From the NCBI GenBank assembly GCA_028023455.1, contig JAQFVV010000453.1, positions 88,501 through 152,500 of the forward strand: a DNA stretch of 64,000 bases, written 5' to 3'. Made by a program: the position numbers and the translations under genes. Each line of letters opens with the position of its first letter. The stretch's first letter is position 1. The notes beneath the pieces were generated by a model. It saw only the letters and a program-made list of their open reading frames with translations, had not been told where the DNA came from and made no database searches. This DNA comes from Epiperipatus broadwayi. Taxonomy: Eukaryota > Onychophora > Udeonychophora > Euonychophora > Peripatidae. Below are positions 21,662 to 33,110 of this stretch, piece after piece.

Positions 21662-21990
21662 ATGTAATTTGGGGTCAGAGTGACTTAAAGTCAACATAGG
21701 CATGGCAATACTATTGGCACCAATAAGGGATTTGGGCGTTCCATCCTCAGATTTTTAATGGTATGGATAGCTGAAGAGTTGGAGAATAGAGTAGATTGAA
21801 ACTTGTTCATTAAAGTTTAAAGATTTGCTATCTTAATATAAACTGCACACTGATTGTATATATGTGTGGGAGATGATAATCTGGACCAATTGATGAGTGC
21901 TGGTTCAGCACAAAATATGTATATTGGATATCATTTATCTTTTTTCCATGTATGTTGTCAAATGTATCGGTTGTATGAGATGGGATGTAC
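21662..21990 (-). repeat. Partial A-B repeat, minus strand
   Basis: On the minus strand it matches the B segment (GCTCAGTTTATATTAAGATAG is represented as CTATCTTAATATAAACTG on plus) and part of A (GTGCTGGTTCAGCACAAAAT on plus). Inverted relative to the copies at 13.5 and 23.2 kb. Confidence 0.75.
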
Positions 21991-23210
21991 AGATGAAGGG
22001 AGCATTCTTTTACTAATAAAAGTATAAGTGATAGTTGAAGCTATAAGAACAAATAGACATTGGAATACATTATTAATTTAAAAGTGCAAAAAAGATTATA
22101 TTATTATATCAGTTAAAGAAGTGCAAAAAAGTAATGTCTTATAAAATATATAAATACAAATAATAATGAAAAAGGTATACTCAACAGAATCTATCAGGTA
22201 TCATAATCCCAAATGCTAAGGTGCTGAATATTTTTTCTGGAATTCAGATATTTCATATCCATAAGAAAAAAACAGTTTTGAGTATTATATATATATTTAA
22301 TTAATATAAAAATATATACTTTCAATAATAATAATTGAAAGTCAATAATCTACAATTAACTGCATATTAAGTCATAGACATAAACTCCAGTCATTATACA
22401 TAAAATATTTAGTATAATTATTAGTATTTTTAAATACTATGGAAGCTTTATAATTGGAGCTTACTTTTAGCCAAGCTTGTTTACAATTACGAAATTTAAA
22501 TTCAAGATCTGGTTTTTTGAATATAATATAATTTAATTCTTAAATAATGTTATTTTTTTCTGATAATATTCTCAAAAGTAGTTTGTAAACTTGCAACTCT
22601 TATATAACTGCACATTCTTTTTCTAAATACAATATTACTTAAATGTTAATTGAATAAGCAATAACATCTTTAAATAAACTATTCTCTAATGCAATTATGT
22701 CCAACTTGCTGCATAAGAGTCACGTGTAACCTAGAATTGATATAATCATGGCCAATGCAAAATCATAAACTTATTTAAAACATTATGGGTTTTTTTTGTA
22801 ATTACTTGTCCAATATGATGAAAACAAACTTATTGTTGATTGTTATTTTTTTCTGTAATATCATTTCATAGGACATACATTCAAATATATAGTAAATGCA
22901 AACAAATTTAATTTATTATTAAGATAAGCTTTACCTAATAACATGAAGGTTTCCTCATGATGTCTTTAACAAAATATTTAATAAAGAGAACTTAATAAAA
23001 TATACCAGGATTCATGGAAATTTCCACTAGGGATCAATAATATGTAGTAAAATTAAACATCTCTACAATATTTTAAAAATGTGATCACATGTGCGACATC
23101 AGTTACATTTAAATTCAATGTTAGATAAACAAATAATTTTGTTTCATTATTTTATTTTTAATAAAAAAGGTATAAAAAACATCAATGATGTTTTATTATT
23201 TACATTGTAG
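21991..23210. other. AT-rich sequence without recognised gene
   Basis: Short low-complexity frames only. Nothing recognised. Confidence 0.5.
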
Positions 23211-23874
23211 ATTTTCTATATTAAAAATATAGGGGATTTGAACTAGACTTTTAAGCACTCTTCAACTATCCACCCTATCTCATACAACTGATACACATGA
23301 CCACACAATGTAGAAAAGATAAATAATCACCAATATATGTATTTCATGCTAAACCAGGACTCATCAGTTGATCCAGATTATCACCCCCCACACACTTATA
23401 TATATATATATATATATATAATCAGTGCTCAGTTTATATTAAGATAGCAAATCTTCATACTTTAATGGACAGGCTTCAATCTACTCCAACATCTAACCCT
23501 TCAGCCATCCATATCACTGAAAATCTGATGATGGTTAGCCCAAATTCCATGCTGATGCCATTATTATTGCCATGCCCATGTTGACCTCTAGTCACTCTGA
23601 CCCTTCATGTATAGGACCTTATTCTATTAAATACATAGAAGAGAGATGGGAAGTATACAAGCTTCATGTGTAAATCTTTGAAAACTAGGCACTCTTCACA
23701 AATCTAAAGCTTAATTGTAAGTATAGGAGATTTGAACTCAGACTTTCAAGCACTCTTCAACTATCCACATTATCACATACAACTGATACACATGACCACA
23801 CACATGTAGAAAAGATAAATAATCACCAATATATGTATTTTGTGCTAAACCAGCATTCATCATTTTCTATATTA
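23211..23874 (+). mobile_element. Unnamed A-B-A repeat element, copy 2, with candidate target duplication
   Basis: A (about 23225-23370) and its repeat A' (about 23718-23861) flank B (about 23371-23650). Both A units share GATTTGAACT, CACTCTTCAACTATCCAC, GATACACATGACCACACA, AGAAAAGATAAATAATCACC and AATATATGTATTT. The element is bounded by identical ATTTTCTATATTA at 23211-23223 and 23862-23874, a likely 13-bp target-site duplication. If so, A-B-A is the unit that moved, as in an LTR-like element. No open frames. Confidence 0.72.
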
Positions 23875-24275
23875 GTGAACCCAAACTAAGAATCTTATCA
23901 ACAATTTTGAAAAGACTCTCAGAATGGGATGCTGTATAAATAAGTTTATTATTTAAAAACTTTTTTGCTTATCTCTGATAGAGGATATCAGAAAAACTAT
24001 GCAAATACTCTTTTTTTGCTTATCAGTTTTCAGTAATGTTTGTAAATTTAATATGTGTTCCCTATTATTCTTCTTTTTCCCAATATGGTACAGTGATATC
24101 AAAAGGTTGAATATCTGCTCAAATTTTTATTGCTTGTTGATTAAATTAAAAAGCCTAATACACTATCATCTAAAATTGTTGTTTTATGATGGAGAAAGTC
24201 AGTGGCAGATATGTTTAACATCTTTGTCTAAAATAAATGACTATATTGAATTTATTTGACTTATTTTTCTATATA
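23875..24275. other. AT-rich sequence without recognised gene
   Basis: One 86-codon frame (23999-24259) is low-complexity and Leu/Phe/Cys-rich, with no domain. Not called as a gene. Confidence 0.45.
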
Positions 24276-24400
24276 CTACTACTACTACTACTGCTGCTAC
24301 TGCTACTGCTACTGCTACCACTACTGCTGCTGCTGCTGCTACTACTACTACTGCTACTACTACTACTACTTTCTACTACTACTACTACTACTACTACTAC

Positions 24401-24454
<54 letters not shown>

Positions 24455-24480
24455 TAGTACTATTATTACTACTGCTATTG
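24276..24480. repeat. Compound (TAC/TGC/TTA)n trinucleotide array
   Basis: Imperfect (TAC)n and (TGC)n pass into (TTA)n at about 24400-24450. Apparent long frames are artefacts. Confidence 0.97.
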
Positions 24481-24792
24481 ATTATGATAATACATCTCAG
24501 ATATTATTTGTACACATGATAGATAAGCTAGAGTAATTGAGATTTAAATATAAAAATATTGCTCTAGCAGATGTAACATGTGATCACTTGAATGCTAGCA
24601 AAATAAAAATCTAAATCTTAGAAAGAACATTAAAAGAAAATCAAAGAAATCAGTGGCTGATTAAAATTTCACAAGTTTTGTATTATTCATGATACAATTC
24701 AACACAATGTGAAGTCATAATTATTTTACTATTAATGTAGTCATGCATGCCCTGAAAATTTCCCAATATTCTTCCATTATTCTACCCAAGAT
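24481..24792. other. AT-rich sequence without recognised gene
   Basis: Linker between two trinucleotide arrays. Nothing recognised. Confidence 0.5.
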
Positions 24793-24993
<201 letters not shown>

Positions 24994-25092
24994 TTTGTAA
25001 TGGATTAGGAATAAATTTGAACACTCTTTAGTGGAAATTGACGATTTAAAACTATTAATCAATGTAAAATAAACAGAATAATCTCATGTAAA

Positions 25093-25258
25093 ATAAGCAA
25101 AAACAGAGGCAAAACTCTCATACAGTAGAGTCACCCAGTTCAAGCCAGAGTAACCAATAGATGCAAAAAGGTTTGTATATAAAATGCCTATCTAGTGCCT
25201 ACTCATCTAATATCCCTAGACTACTATTACTGTATAGACAATTTTGCCTCTATTTTAA
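25093..25258 (+). mobile_element. Internally deleted copy of the TIR/hammerhead element
   Basis: The left end AACAGAGGCAAAACTCTCAT and right end ATTTTGCCTCTATTTTAATA match the 20973-21361 family. ATCTAGTGCCTACTCATC and TAATATCCCTAGACTA come from the flank of the hammerhead region, but the CTGANGA core is gone. A deletion derivative. Confidence 0.75.
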
Positions 25259-25385
25259 TAGCTTTTGTAAGCATAGAAAATAGTAAACATGTGATGTTTA
25301 GTGGTAAAATAAACAAACTAATCTTTAATGCTACAAATACTTTGTCTATAACAGTTTAATTGGATATGCTCAAAATGTGAATACC

Positions 25386-25475
25386 TATCAGTTATATCAA
25401 AATAGTATTCAAAACTTTTTACATAAGTTATATCAGTTATGTCAAAATAGTATTCAAAACTTTTTACATAAGTTA
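25386..25475. repeat. 45-bp tandem duplication, two units
   Basis: TATCAGTTATATCAAAATAG (25386) and TATCAGTTATGTCAAAATAG (25431) start the two units. Each continues with TATTCAAAACTTTTTACATA. Confidence 0.92.
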
Positions 25476-25491
25476 TATTTAAATAATAAGT

Positions 25492-25534
25492 TGAATACCA
25501 TGATATTTAGATAAGGTCAACTAAACACAAAATA
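25492..25534. repeat. 43-bp direct repeat, left copy
   Basis: Identical to 26912-26954 (starts TGAATACCATGATATTTAGA, ends AAACACAAAATA). The two copies bracket a 1.38-kb segment with a LINE fragment. Confidence 0.95.
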
Positions 25535-25989
25535 TAAAAAAAGTAGTCACAATTATTGTTAGTTAAAGTAAATTTATTGAAATTCAAAACGCATTTTTTT
25601 CTAAAGAAATCAATTTCTATGAAACTGATATCTATTTTTTGTGCAACGTAAATTGATGGCATTGTTATAAAAATAATGGCTTCAAATTATTTAAAGCCCT
25701 TTCTCTCTTTAAGAAACTGTAAGTAATAATTATTTTATTTGTTGAGCAACAGTTCCGTAACATTAAAGGTTTTCAAGTTCAAGAGTCAATTTATTTACTA
25801 CAACTTTGTTCTATAGTTTATTGTTTTCATCATAAGTGAATTAAAGTTTTCAAAAAGGGAATTTGTTTTTTTTTTTAATTGTAATTGATACAGCAACACT
25901 ATTGTTTCAAAAATATATTTATTAATTACTTTGTGTACAAATTAGAAAGGATATATACAAGGTTAAATGAGGTTATGCTAAGTTCTGAA

Positions 25990-26900
25990 AGTTCTTATGA
26001 GTGATTTAGTAGGCCAGCATGTTTGTTGTTCTGTTATTAGTAGAGAGGGTGAATAGGTTCCAGGTGTACTCAAAGGATTTTTTGGGAGAGATGAGCTCAT
26101 CTCTTTTCCTGATTTTCTTTATTGTTTCACAGAACAACAGATCTGGGTCCAGGTGGGGTAGTTCCATTATCTACTTGCAACATACTACCCAGATTGCATA
26201 GATAATTAAAATGGATAGTCTAATGATAGCAAATGTTCCAGTGTGGATCGCTTTTATGGGCAAGATAATTAAGTCCGGTCTGATATTGGAGTTGGTGAAG
26301 ACTATATCTCTGACTGTTTTAAGGTTTGGACAGCGATATAAGAAGTGTTCAATGGTTTCCTCTTCATGAGAACATAAACTGCAGGTTGGATCAATGTTGG
26401 AGTTACCTCTTTGGTAAAATAGGAACCAATTTGTGGGAAGTGGTTAATTTTGATGATGAAGTCCAGATACTTGGGCCAGACACCATCTTTTAAAGTGGGT
26501 AATTAATTTTTGGTTTGTGAGGTTGAGGCTACTTTTGGGAGATGAGGATGTGGGTTGATTAGGTGGTACGCATCCCACAAGGTGATTTTAACGTCGAAAT
26601 TGGTGTCCATGATTGGTTTGTATTGACTTAGAAGATTGATAAGGGATGATATCCATAGCATTTTCTCTGGTGGGGGTCGATCTGTTGGGGAAATCTTTTC
26701 GGTGATGTTGTTATAGCCAAAGGAATGTATCAGATTATGTAGCATATTGTGTGTTTTTGGAGGATGGCTGCTTGAATAGAGTGGTAAGACAATCCATTGA
26801 ATCTCCGAGGCAGCTGGATTTGTCAGAGGCTGATGGCCACAGTCTTCCCTCTCCAGAAGAGTTTGGTGCATAGGCGATTAATTTTGTTCTGAAACTGTTT
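25990..26900 (-). pseudogene. L1/Tx1-like LINE ORF2 C-terminal fragment, copy C
   Basis: Read on the minus strand: a frame at 26871-26503 with NPAASEIQWIVLPLYSSS, HPPKTHNMLHNLIHSF and SPTDRPPPEKMLW (compare SPTDIPPSIKNKF of the 6.8-12.6 kb copy). Then, in another frame around 26400-26300, the Cys-His finger CSLCSHEEETIEHFLYRC. The end is EYTWNLFTL near 26050, corresponding to ATWSLIK. Frameshifts separate these blocks. It is 5'-truncated, holding only the ORF2 C-terminus and a possible 3' UTR (25535-26010), as is usual for incomplete LINE insertions. It diverges from the copies at 1-12 kb, so it may be a different subfamily. Confidence 0.8.
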
Positions 26901-26911
26901 GGTTAGTTTGA

Positions 26912-26954
26912 TGAATACCATGATATTTAGATAAGGTCAACTAAACACAAAATA
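26912..26954. repeat. 43-bp direct repeat, right copy
   Basis: Perfect match to 25492-25534. It lies directly next to the truncated 5' side of LINE copy C. Confidence 0.95.
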
Positions 26955-27499
26955 GAAATCATTCTTTCTAATTTATTTTTATAATTAAATATTCTGAAAT
27001 GCAAGTAATAAACCTTTAGGTAATATTGTGATCCCGCAAACACATACATACGTATACGAATATTGCATGGAAGTAGTGAAAAATTCTAAGTAGTTTACTT
27101 TTTTTTTGATCTAATATTATAACTATGTCCTTCAAAATAATGCTATGCTTGGTATTTTACATCATTTTTTTAAACCTACATTTAAAGCATATTTTTTTAT
27201 ATCTTGACTTACATTTTTAAAGATTACTATAAATAATTAATTTTAGACGATATTTGACTCATTATAAACATCATTTGGAAGATTTGTTTGTTTGTTTTTT
27301 TAATAAAAAAATTAGGTTCAAGCAATATTTTTTATTTTTGATTTTATAATTTTTAATTTAATTGATAATTTACTAGATATATGTATAATTAAAAAAAAAG
27401 ATTTGCATAACATTTTTTAAAGTTAAATGTATGTATTCAATTCAATATCTACCATAATATATAAATATCAACGTACCTCCATGTGATATGTTGTGATGT
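26955..27499. other. AT-rich sequence without recognised gene
   Basis: Poly-T and poly-A tracts, no frame of note. Nothing recognised. Confidence 0.5.
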
Positions 27500-28870
27500 A
27501 ATATGGCTACTGCTTTATCAAAGTCATAAATCTCTCAGCCACTATGCCCAGAGAAATCTGTTAACTATCTTACTTTTCCTTTTCACTCCATATCCTAAGT
27601 TTTTCTCATATTCTTCTTTATTATGCTCCATCCCATTTCCATAACATCATCTTTGTCATCTCTATGGCCTTTATATCTAGACCCCCTTTATATTTTCTCA
27701 AATCCTATATAAAAATCAAGAACCCACTTTCTGTATAATCACTTTAATTATATTATTTTTCTACAACTTCATTATTTGTACCCTTTCTGCTTGTACAATC
27801 TACATTCAATTAGCAGATGCCTATTTTTTCCATGCCTTCCTTACATAACTTGCAGACCATATCAACTACATTTTTCATTTATGTGTATATTCCCTTGTTG
27901 CTAACAATTCTGTTCAAGCCTTAAACAGTAAACTACTTTTCTTGCTATTATTGTAAATTAACTCACACCCAATATTCTGTTTACTTCTATATATATTTAA
28001 ACTCTTTTTACTCTCCATACTAGTTCTCCATCTCTCCAGCTCTCTATTTTTTATTAATGTATCTATTCTTCTATCCCATTATTTCTCCATAACACTCAAC
28101 AATCCTCCTAATACAATCATATCACCTTTTGTACAAGTATACTAACATAAAGTCTTTATCTAAATATTTTTCACCGATTTTGTTATCTGTCTTTTACTAC
28201 CCAAGTAAATACTATTTTGGCTATTCTCTTACTATCTGTAAAACTGCAATTGACAGAACATTTTTATTTTGCTTTTTGCATCTATTATAAAAAATGTGAC
28301 TATTCCCTTTCTTCTTGAATTGCCTCCTTTGCCACCCTCAGATCTGCGACTAATGCTTGTCTTCATATTTCTCTTTGTATTTTTTCTAAATAATCTATCA
28401 CCACTTTACTAACACATTGCTTTGTTACCCTAAGTTAACTCTGCTACTGTTGCTTTCTTCCATACAATTATTGCTATACCATATTTATTATATAAAAAAA
28501 CACTGTTAATCTCTTTATCAGTCTCTCTCATTTCTTTGCTTCACTTATCAATTTTTTCTCCTATTCATCCAAGTAATTCCTCTGATTACTTAAGATGATT
28601 CCATAATAGTTACACATAATCACCACATTTAACTTTATATTTTCCAATAAAAAATCTTGGCTTTTTTTCTTTCTCCAGCATTTATCATCATTACTTTTGA
28701 TTTTTCTTCACTAAATTTAATCCCCATTTCTTTACTCAGCCTTACACAAGTATTCAGCATAACTTTTATATCTTCCCTACTTTTTGTGCACTAGAAAGAT
28801 ATTATCAGCTAATAACAGACGTGATAATGTATACACTCTCTTACCATCTATTAATGGTACCTCTATGCAA
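27500..28870 (-). pseudogene. Decayed LINE reverse transcriptase, family distinct from L1/Tx1-like copies
   Basis: The plus strand is T/C-rich with no long frame, but the minus strand reads across frames as LLLADNIFLVHKK (about 28818-28780, a mutated ADD block), then EDIKVMLNTCVRLSKEMG and IKFSEEKSKVMMIN (28775-28690). Those are the catalytic palm and following block of a non-LTR RT. Further down, about 27862-27795, CKLCKEGMEKIGHLLIECRL (one frameshift) resembles a C-terminal Cys-His finger. There are many stops and indels. Clade not assignable by eye. The 5' part may be represented by the oppositely oriented piece at 29060-29300. Confidence 0.65.
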
Positions 28871-29059
28871 TGCAATGTGATACACTATGGCTTCCTTTTT
28901 TATCTAAGTCACTAACATTAAGATATTTAGCTATGCCCTCTATGAATAAATATATGAATTTGTATTTCAAATAGTCAGTCCAAAATAGTACATTATTAGA
29001 TGTTAAATATTGAAACACAACTAATTTAAATAAAGAACTTGAAATTTTTGATGAGCATA

Positions 29060-29300
29060 TATATATATGAAATAGAAGCTGGTATTAAACAAGGATGTAT
29101 GCTAATTATGTTTCCAATTTTTCTAGCAGTAATTGTTGAAATTATTAAATGCAGGTTAAATCAGGAATCAGAATAACAATACAGATTTATTGATAGAATT
29201 TTTTAATTTAAGGTAGATTAAAACAGAACCAAGAATTTAATATTTTTAGTATTAGCTTTAAAGTAAGTTGGTGATTATGCTATTATTGCCTATTGAGAAA
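29060..29300 (+). pseudogene. LINE RT fragment, plus strand
   Basis: EIEAGIKQGCMLIMFPIFLAVIVEII (written here as three pieces: EIEAGIKQGCML, IMFPIFLAV, IVEII) at about 29070-29145 is the QG block of a non-LTR RT. GDYAIIAY near 29270 corresponds to the ADD block with one Asp lost. It lies head-to-head with the minus-strand RT relic ending near 28870. Heavily decayed. Confidence 0.55.
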
Positions 29301-29366
29301 TGATTTAAAAGTGTTCTTAAGATTTTGAATGCAAGTCAGCATGAAATATGCATCTTGGGGATCAGC

Positions 29367-29850
29367 CATATTTTCACATGTCTTTGATCATATGTTTACT
29401 TCCTTCTACAAGATGTTAAAAGCAGGTAGAAATCATTCCTATCTTGCATGAGAGTTAAGTAGTAAAAATTATACTACAGAAGGATTACTCATTAATAAAT
29501 AATCTCTGGTCTAATAAATGACTAATAAACATTATTAATATACTTCCATTAAATGGTTTAGGTGAAAGTCATGAGGGCAGCACAGTTTGACATTTAGCAA
29601 TTAAACTGTACTAATTTGCTATCTAAATATGCCGGACAAGGATAAAGACAAATATAAGAGATTGGGAATCTATAAATCTTTTCATATGTCTTTGGATATT
29701 TATGATTACTTCCCTCTACAAGGTGTTAAAAGTGGATCCCTACTTTTGTGAGAGTGGTGTCATAAAAATTACACTAAAAGAAATATTATTGATTATTGTT
29801 TAATCTCTGCTCTAATAAATGATTAATGAAAGTTATTAATATAAAGACTT
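29367..29850. repeat. Direct repeat dimer, unit about 305 bp
   Basis: Two related segments, about 29367-29545 and 29675-29848. Shared pieces are TTTTCACATGTCTTTG / TTTTCATATGTCTTTG, CTACAAGATGTTAAAAG / CTACAAGGTGTTAAAAG and TCTAATAAATGA. Diverged, no coding capacity. Confidence 0.7.
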
Positions 29851-30203
29851 TTTAATGAGATTTATTAGTTGACATAACCAAAAAAAATCCATTGATGGTC
29901 ACATGATTGTTGTTGAGATATACATAGTAGATAGAAAAAGAAAACTATAATATTACACATATGAAATTAAATGAAACATATAATTGTCTTCTATGACAAA
30001 AAAGATTCATCTTTCTAGCTGTCAAAAGCCAGAACCAAGTTCAGCAACATTATGTGAGGGGTTATAGAGATCAGATAAGTTCATCAGTGTGTGACAGGTG
30101 GCATTAACATTTGGTTTCTCCTCTTAATGAGGAACAGGGATTTTTTCATGAAGTGCACTGGATTACAGGGTGATGAATCCAGGACCAGGTGACATCTAGG
30201 AAG
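29851..30203. other. Probable 3' UTR/flank of LINE copy D
   Basis: Non-coding sequence downstream (minus sense) of the ORF2 C-terminal relic. No motif. Confidence 0.4.
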
Positions 30204-30900
30204 TCAAATAGAATGATTTAGGAAGATGGCTCTCCTGATGTCTGGGAATCTACGACTGGCCATATTAAAAAGCTGGGACCAGTTAAGCTTAAAAGTCTTT
30301 AATAAATTTAGTCTCACATCATTTAATTCTTTAAACTCATTCAAAATATGAGGCAGGGTCTCCAGGTCCCACTTACAGATGGAGCATGTAGGCTGTAGGC
30401 TCAATTTTACAAAACCCTCTCCTAGATGTCAAAAAGTCATTGATTGGCAAAGAGTTCAGGTTTGTTTTTAATATGAAGTCAATGAATTTGGATACAAGAT
30501 ACCATCTTTTTAATTTTGGTATTAGTTTTTTATTAGACAGACCAAGAATACTAGGGTGAGCAAGTCAAATGAGGATTCATTAATTTAAATACCGCCCAAT
30601 ATATAAGTTTCTTATCAAAATTATGGGAGGCTATATTGATATATTAGGCAGAAAGGTTAAATAATTTCTTTAACCATGATTTGCAATGATATGAGCATGT
30701 TTGTCCATAGGAGCAATCTTTTCTATTGGGACAAGACCCGATAACTTGGATTTTAAAAATATGGACGATGTTGAAGATTCTTTTGAACATTTGTGTTACT
30801 ATAGCATGCAAGCCCAAACCATTGAGTGCTTTGTGATTTTGCATCTTTTGCATGTTAATAGCAACCACTTTTTTCATCTGGAGCAGGCTGATGCATAAAG
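30204..30900 (-). pseudogene. L1/Tx1-like LINE ORF2 C-terminal relic, copy D
   Basis: Minus-strand frames: 30877-30644 with MKKVVAINMQKMQ and NHKALNGLGLHAIVTQ, corresponding to KKAVVISIK and NGLSVHC of the 6.8-12.6 kb copy. Then LPINDFLTSR around 30450, and 30404-30204 with PTCSICKWDLETLPHIL, the Cys-His finger whose last Cys reads Phe (ILNEF). It follows ORF1 sequence of the same element with only about 30 bp between, so endonuclease and RT palm are deleted: an internally deleted LINE. Confidence 0.75.
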
Positions 30901-30933
30901 TATTAATTTGTGAAATGAACTTTTCTGAAGGAT

Positions 30934-31419
30934 TTAAGATATGGAGGTAATAGTATATGCATGAAAAAATGAGGGAGTTAAGAGCATTACCTTGTCACAA
31001 ATAGATAGGTATGCCCTTTTTAATGCATCAATATTTTTCTTGGAGGTGAGAAGAAGGTCATCTTGCAATGATTTCTGCATCACATTGGGGGAGAGGTAGA
31101 GAGAAGACCCATCCACTTCAAAAAAGAAGGAAATGTCCTCAGCGGTTATGTTTTTGCAGAGGTCTATGTTGAATGTGGCTGTATTCAACAGCCCATGAGA
31201 ACCCACATCTTTTTCATACCGATATTTAAATTCAGAGATCTTTCCATTGTTGTATAACAGGGATTGCAGGTTTTCAGCTCCAAACCCTGGAAAACAGTTT
31301 CCTAATGGTATCTTTAGATGACTTCTTAATATCTTGATCAATTTGGCAAAGACAAATGTCACCAATCCTTCTATAATTGTTTTAGAAAATAGTTTTAGAT
31401 ACAATGGAGGAAAATTCAA
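30934..31419 (-). pseudogene. LINE ORF1 N-terminal domain relic, copy D
   Basis: A 161-codon frame. AENLQSLLYNNGKISEFKYR followed by YEKDVGSHGLLNTATFNIDL aligns with ADDLQDLLKNVGTVANFKYV and WEKRATQPVLTNTVHFTMSL of the intact ORF1 at 10543-11841. ITAEDISFFFEVDGSSLYLS matches MQPTDIPTLHATDSSPLIVT. The zinc knuckle that should follow is missing, replaced by unrelated sequence running into the ORF2 C-terminus. Protein identity is low, so this is a separate subfamily. The role would be RNA binding. Confidence 0.8.
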
Positions 31420-32301
31420 AGATCAAGTAGCATTTATTCACATGGTGGTAAACCCTGGTCATAAGCTTCCAATGGTCATTAAGTTTTAAGGTGTTATAAA
31501 GAAATCAATCTGAAATTTCATGGATTTAGTATCATTGTGGGTCACTGATATGTTTCATGTGATTGGGTTCTGTAAATTTTTTAAAAGATTTGAGGAGAAG
31601 TTGAGGGACTGATTGATTGACTTATCATTAATTTTTCTATACTAATTCCATGAAAGTATGTTGTCCACAGGACATTTATTAATACTAAAAGAGTCTGGAA
31701 TCCTATCATTGAGAATGATCTCATCTGTTTGATCATCTGAATCATATATTTCTTCATATAAGGTTGAAGAGTAGATTACAGGAGTCCTGTAAACAGGTAA
31801 ATTTGACTCTATACTGGCTTTGACTTTTTGTGCCTAAGATACTTTGGATTGAAGTATATTTGATGCAGCTGATTTTTGATAGGAAATATTATCATCAAGT
31901 TTGTCCAGTTGACTATTAATCACAGGAAAATTCTGCCTCAAATTAGTTTTCCATTTAGTCAGGATATTCTGCTTTGAAGAAAACTCATCTCATCATTTAA
32001 TTTGGATCTTGCATAGAAGTCATGTACCACTCCATCCCCTCTATCTTTAGTATGGTTATTTCAAACCATCTGGGTATTAAAGAAGTCCCTGTCATCTGCT
32101 TTTTAAGGTCTGTTTTTTAAATCTTGGAAGTTATAGGAATCTCTATTTAGATTAGCAACAAATGTTTTTGATTTTTCATTTGTTTTTGAAATATTGGAAT
32201 CACTGATCAGAGGGAGAATGCAGCGTTAATTTTTTGAACAACTATATTAAAGTCTTTTTGGAAAACTATTGCTGAGTTATCAATATTTTTATTGAATTGT
32301 T
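31420..32301 (-). pseudogene. Decayed ORF1 middle region, copy D (uncertain)
   Basis: Minus-strand Asn/Ser/Asp/Lys-rich fragments without a continuous frame lie between two ORF1-like stretches. Composition resembles the low-complexity N-terminal ORF1 frame at 11838-12401. Homology not demonstrable by eye. Confidence 0.4.
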
Positions 32302-33110
32302 TTAAAGAATTTTCTTTGGTAAATCATCAGCACAGTCTGTCTGGATGTCTGAAGCAAGCAAAATAGAGTCCCAACGTTCACTGTTATTATAGACAGGAAA
32401 ATCTGTTGATCTATTATAGTGATTATCCAATGAGTTTACATCTATAGGTGAATTAGCTCTGTTTTCTATGAATTTTTGCTTCCAGAGGTTGTGGTCAACT
32501 TTGTCAGTATTGTATATTGATTCATTAAATTTTCCAACTAAGAGATCATTGCCACCATCAATAATTTTCTCAATTATAATCACAATTACCAATTAACTCA
32601 TTGGTTCCAATGTTAGTATGGTCAAAATCGAGCTGATTTTTAGCATCTGCTAAATTCACTACAGGGCCTGAGGCAACAGTAGAAATGTTATTGTGAGAAA
32701 TTTGCTACGTTAGAAATGGAGAACTTATCAAACTATCTGTTTTGGGAGATGAATTAAAAGAGTTATCATCTGACTTTAACTTTAGAACGTTCAAGATTGC
32801 TATTACCAGAATTATTATTAATTGCTTTCATTTTTTTAGGCTTAATTACAGAGTTTTTTGATAACTTAAATGTTGCAACCTCTGCTAAGTTCACTGTAGG
32901 TCCTGGGGCAACAGTAGAAACGTTATGAGAATCTGCTATATTAGAAATGGAGATCTTATCAAAACAGTCTGTTTTTGGAGAAGAATTAAAAGAGTTGGTA
33001 GTGTTCAGAAACACTATTTCCAGAATTATTATTAATTGCTTTCATTATTTTAGGTTTAACTATTGAGTTCCTTGACAAATAGGGTTTTTCTACTTTAGAA
33101 ACAATATCAT
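32302..33110 (-). pseudogene. LINE ORF1 low-complexity N-terminal frames, copy D
   Basis: Minus-strand frames at 32592-32302 and 33014-32766 are rich in Asn, Ser, Lys and Asp (e.g. NTTNSFNSSPKTDCFDKISI and SNLERSKVKV). They sit upstream of the ORF1 domain at 30934-31419, as the 187-codon frame does in the 6.8-12.6 kb copy. A tandem duplication of about 235 bp is included (next entry). No folded domain or catalytic motif. The assignment rests on position and composition. Confidence 0.5.
32647..33100. repeat. Tandem duplication, unit about 235 bp
   Basis: Units near 32647-32880 and 32884-33100 share GCAACAGTAGAAA, TTAGAAATGGAGA, CTTATCAAA, GAATTAAAAGAGTT and CCAGAATTATTATTAATTGC. They diverge by substitutions and small indels, so the duplication is not recent. 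Confidence 0.85.

Noticed and set aside
23525-23560. CTGATGATGG...CCCA in the B segment of the A-B-A repeat as a hammerhead core
   Set aside because: CTGATGA and a possible helix II are present, but GAA does not follow and no helix I partner exists in any of the copies.
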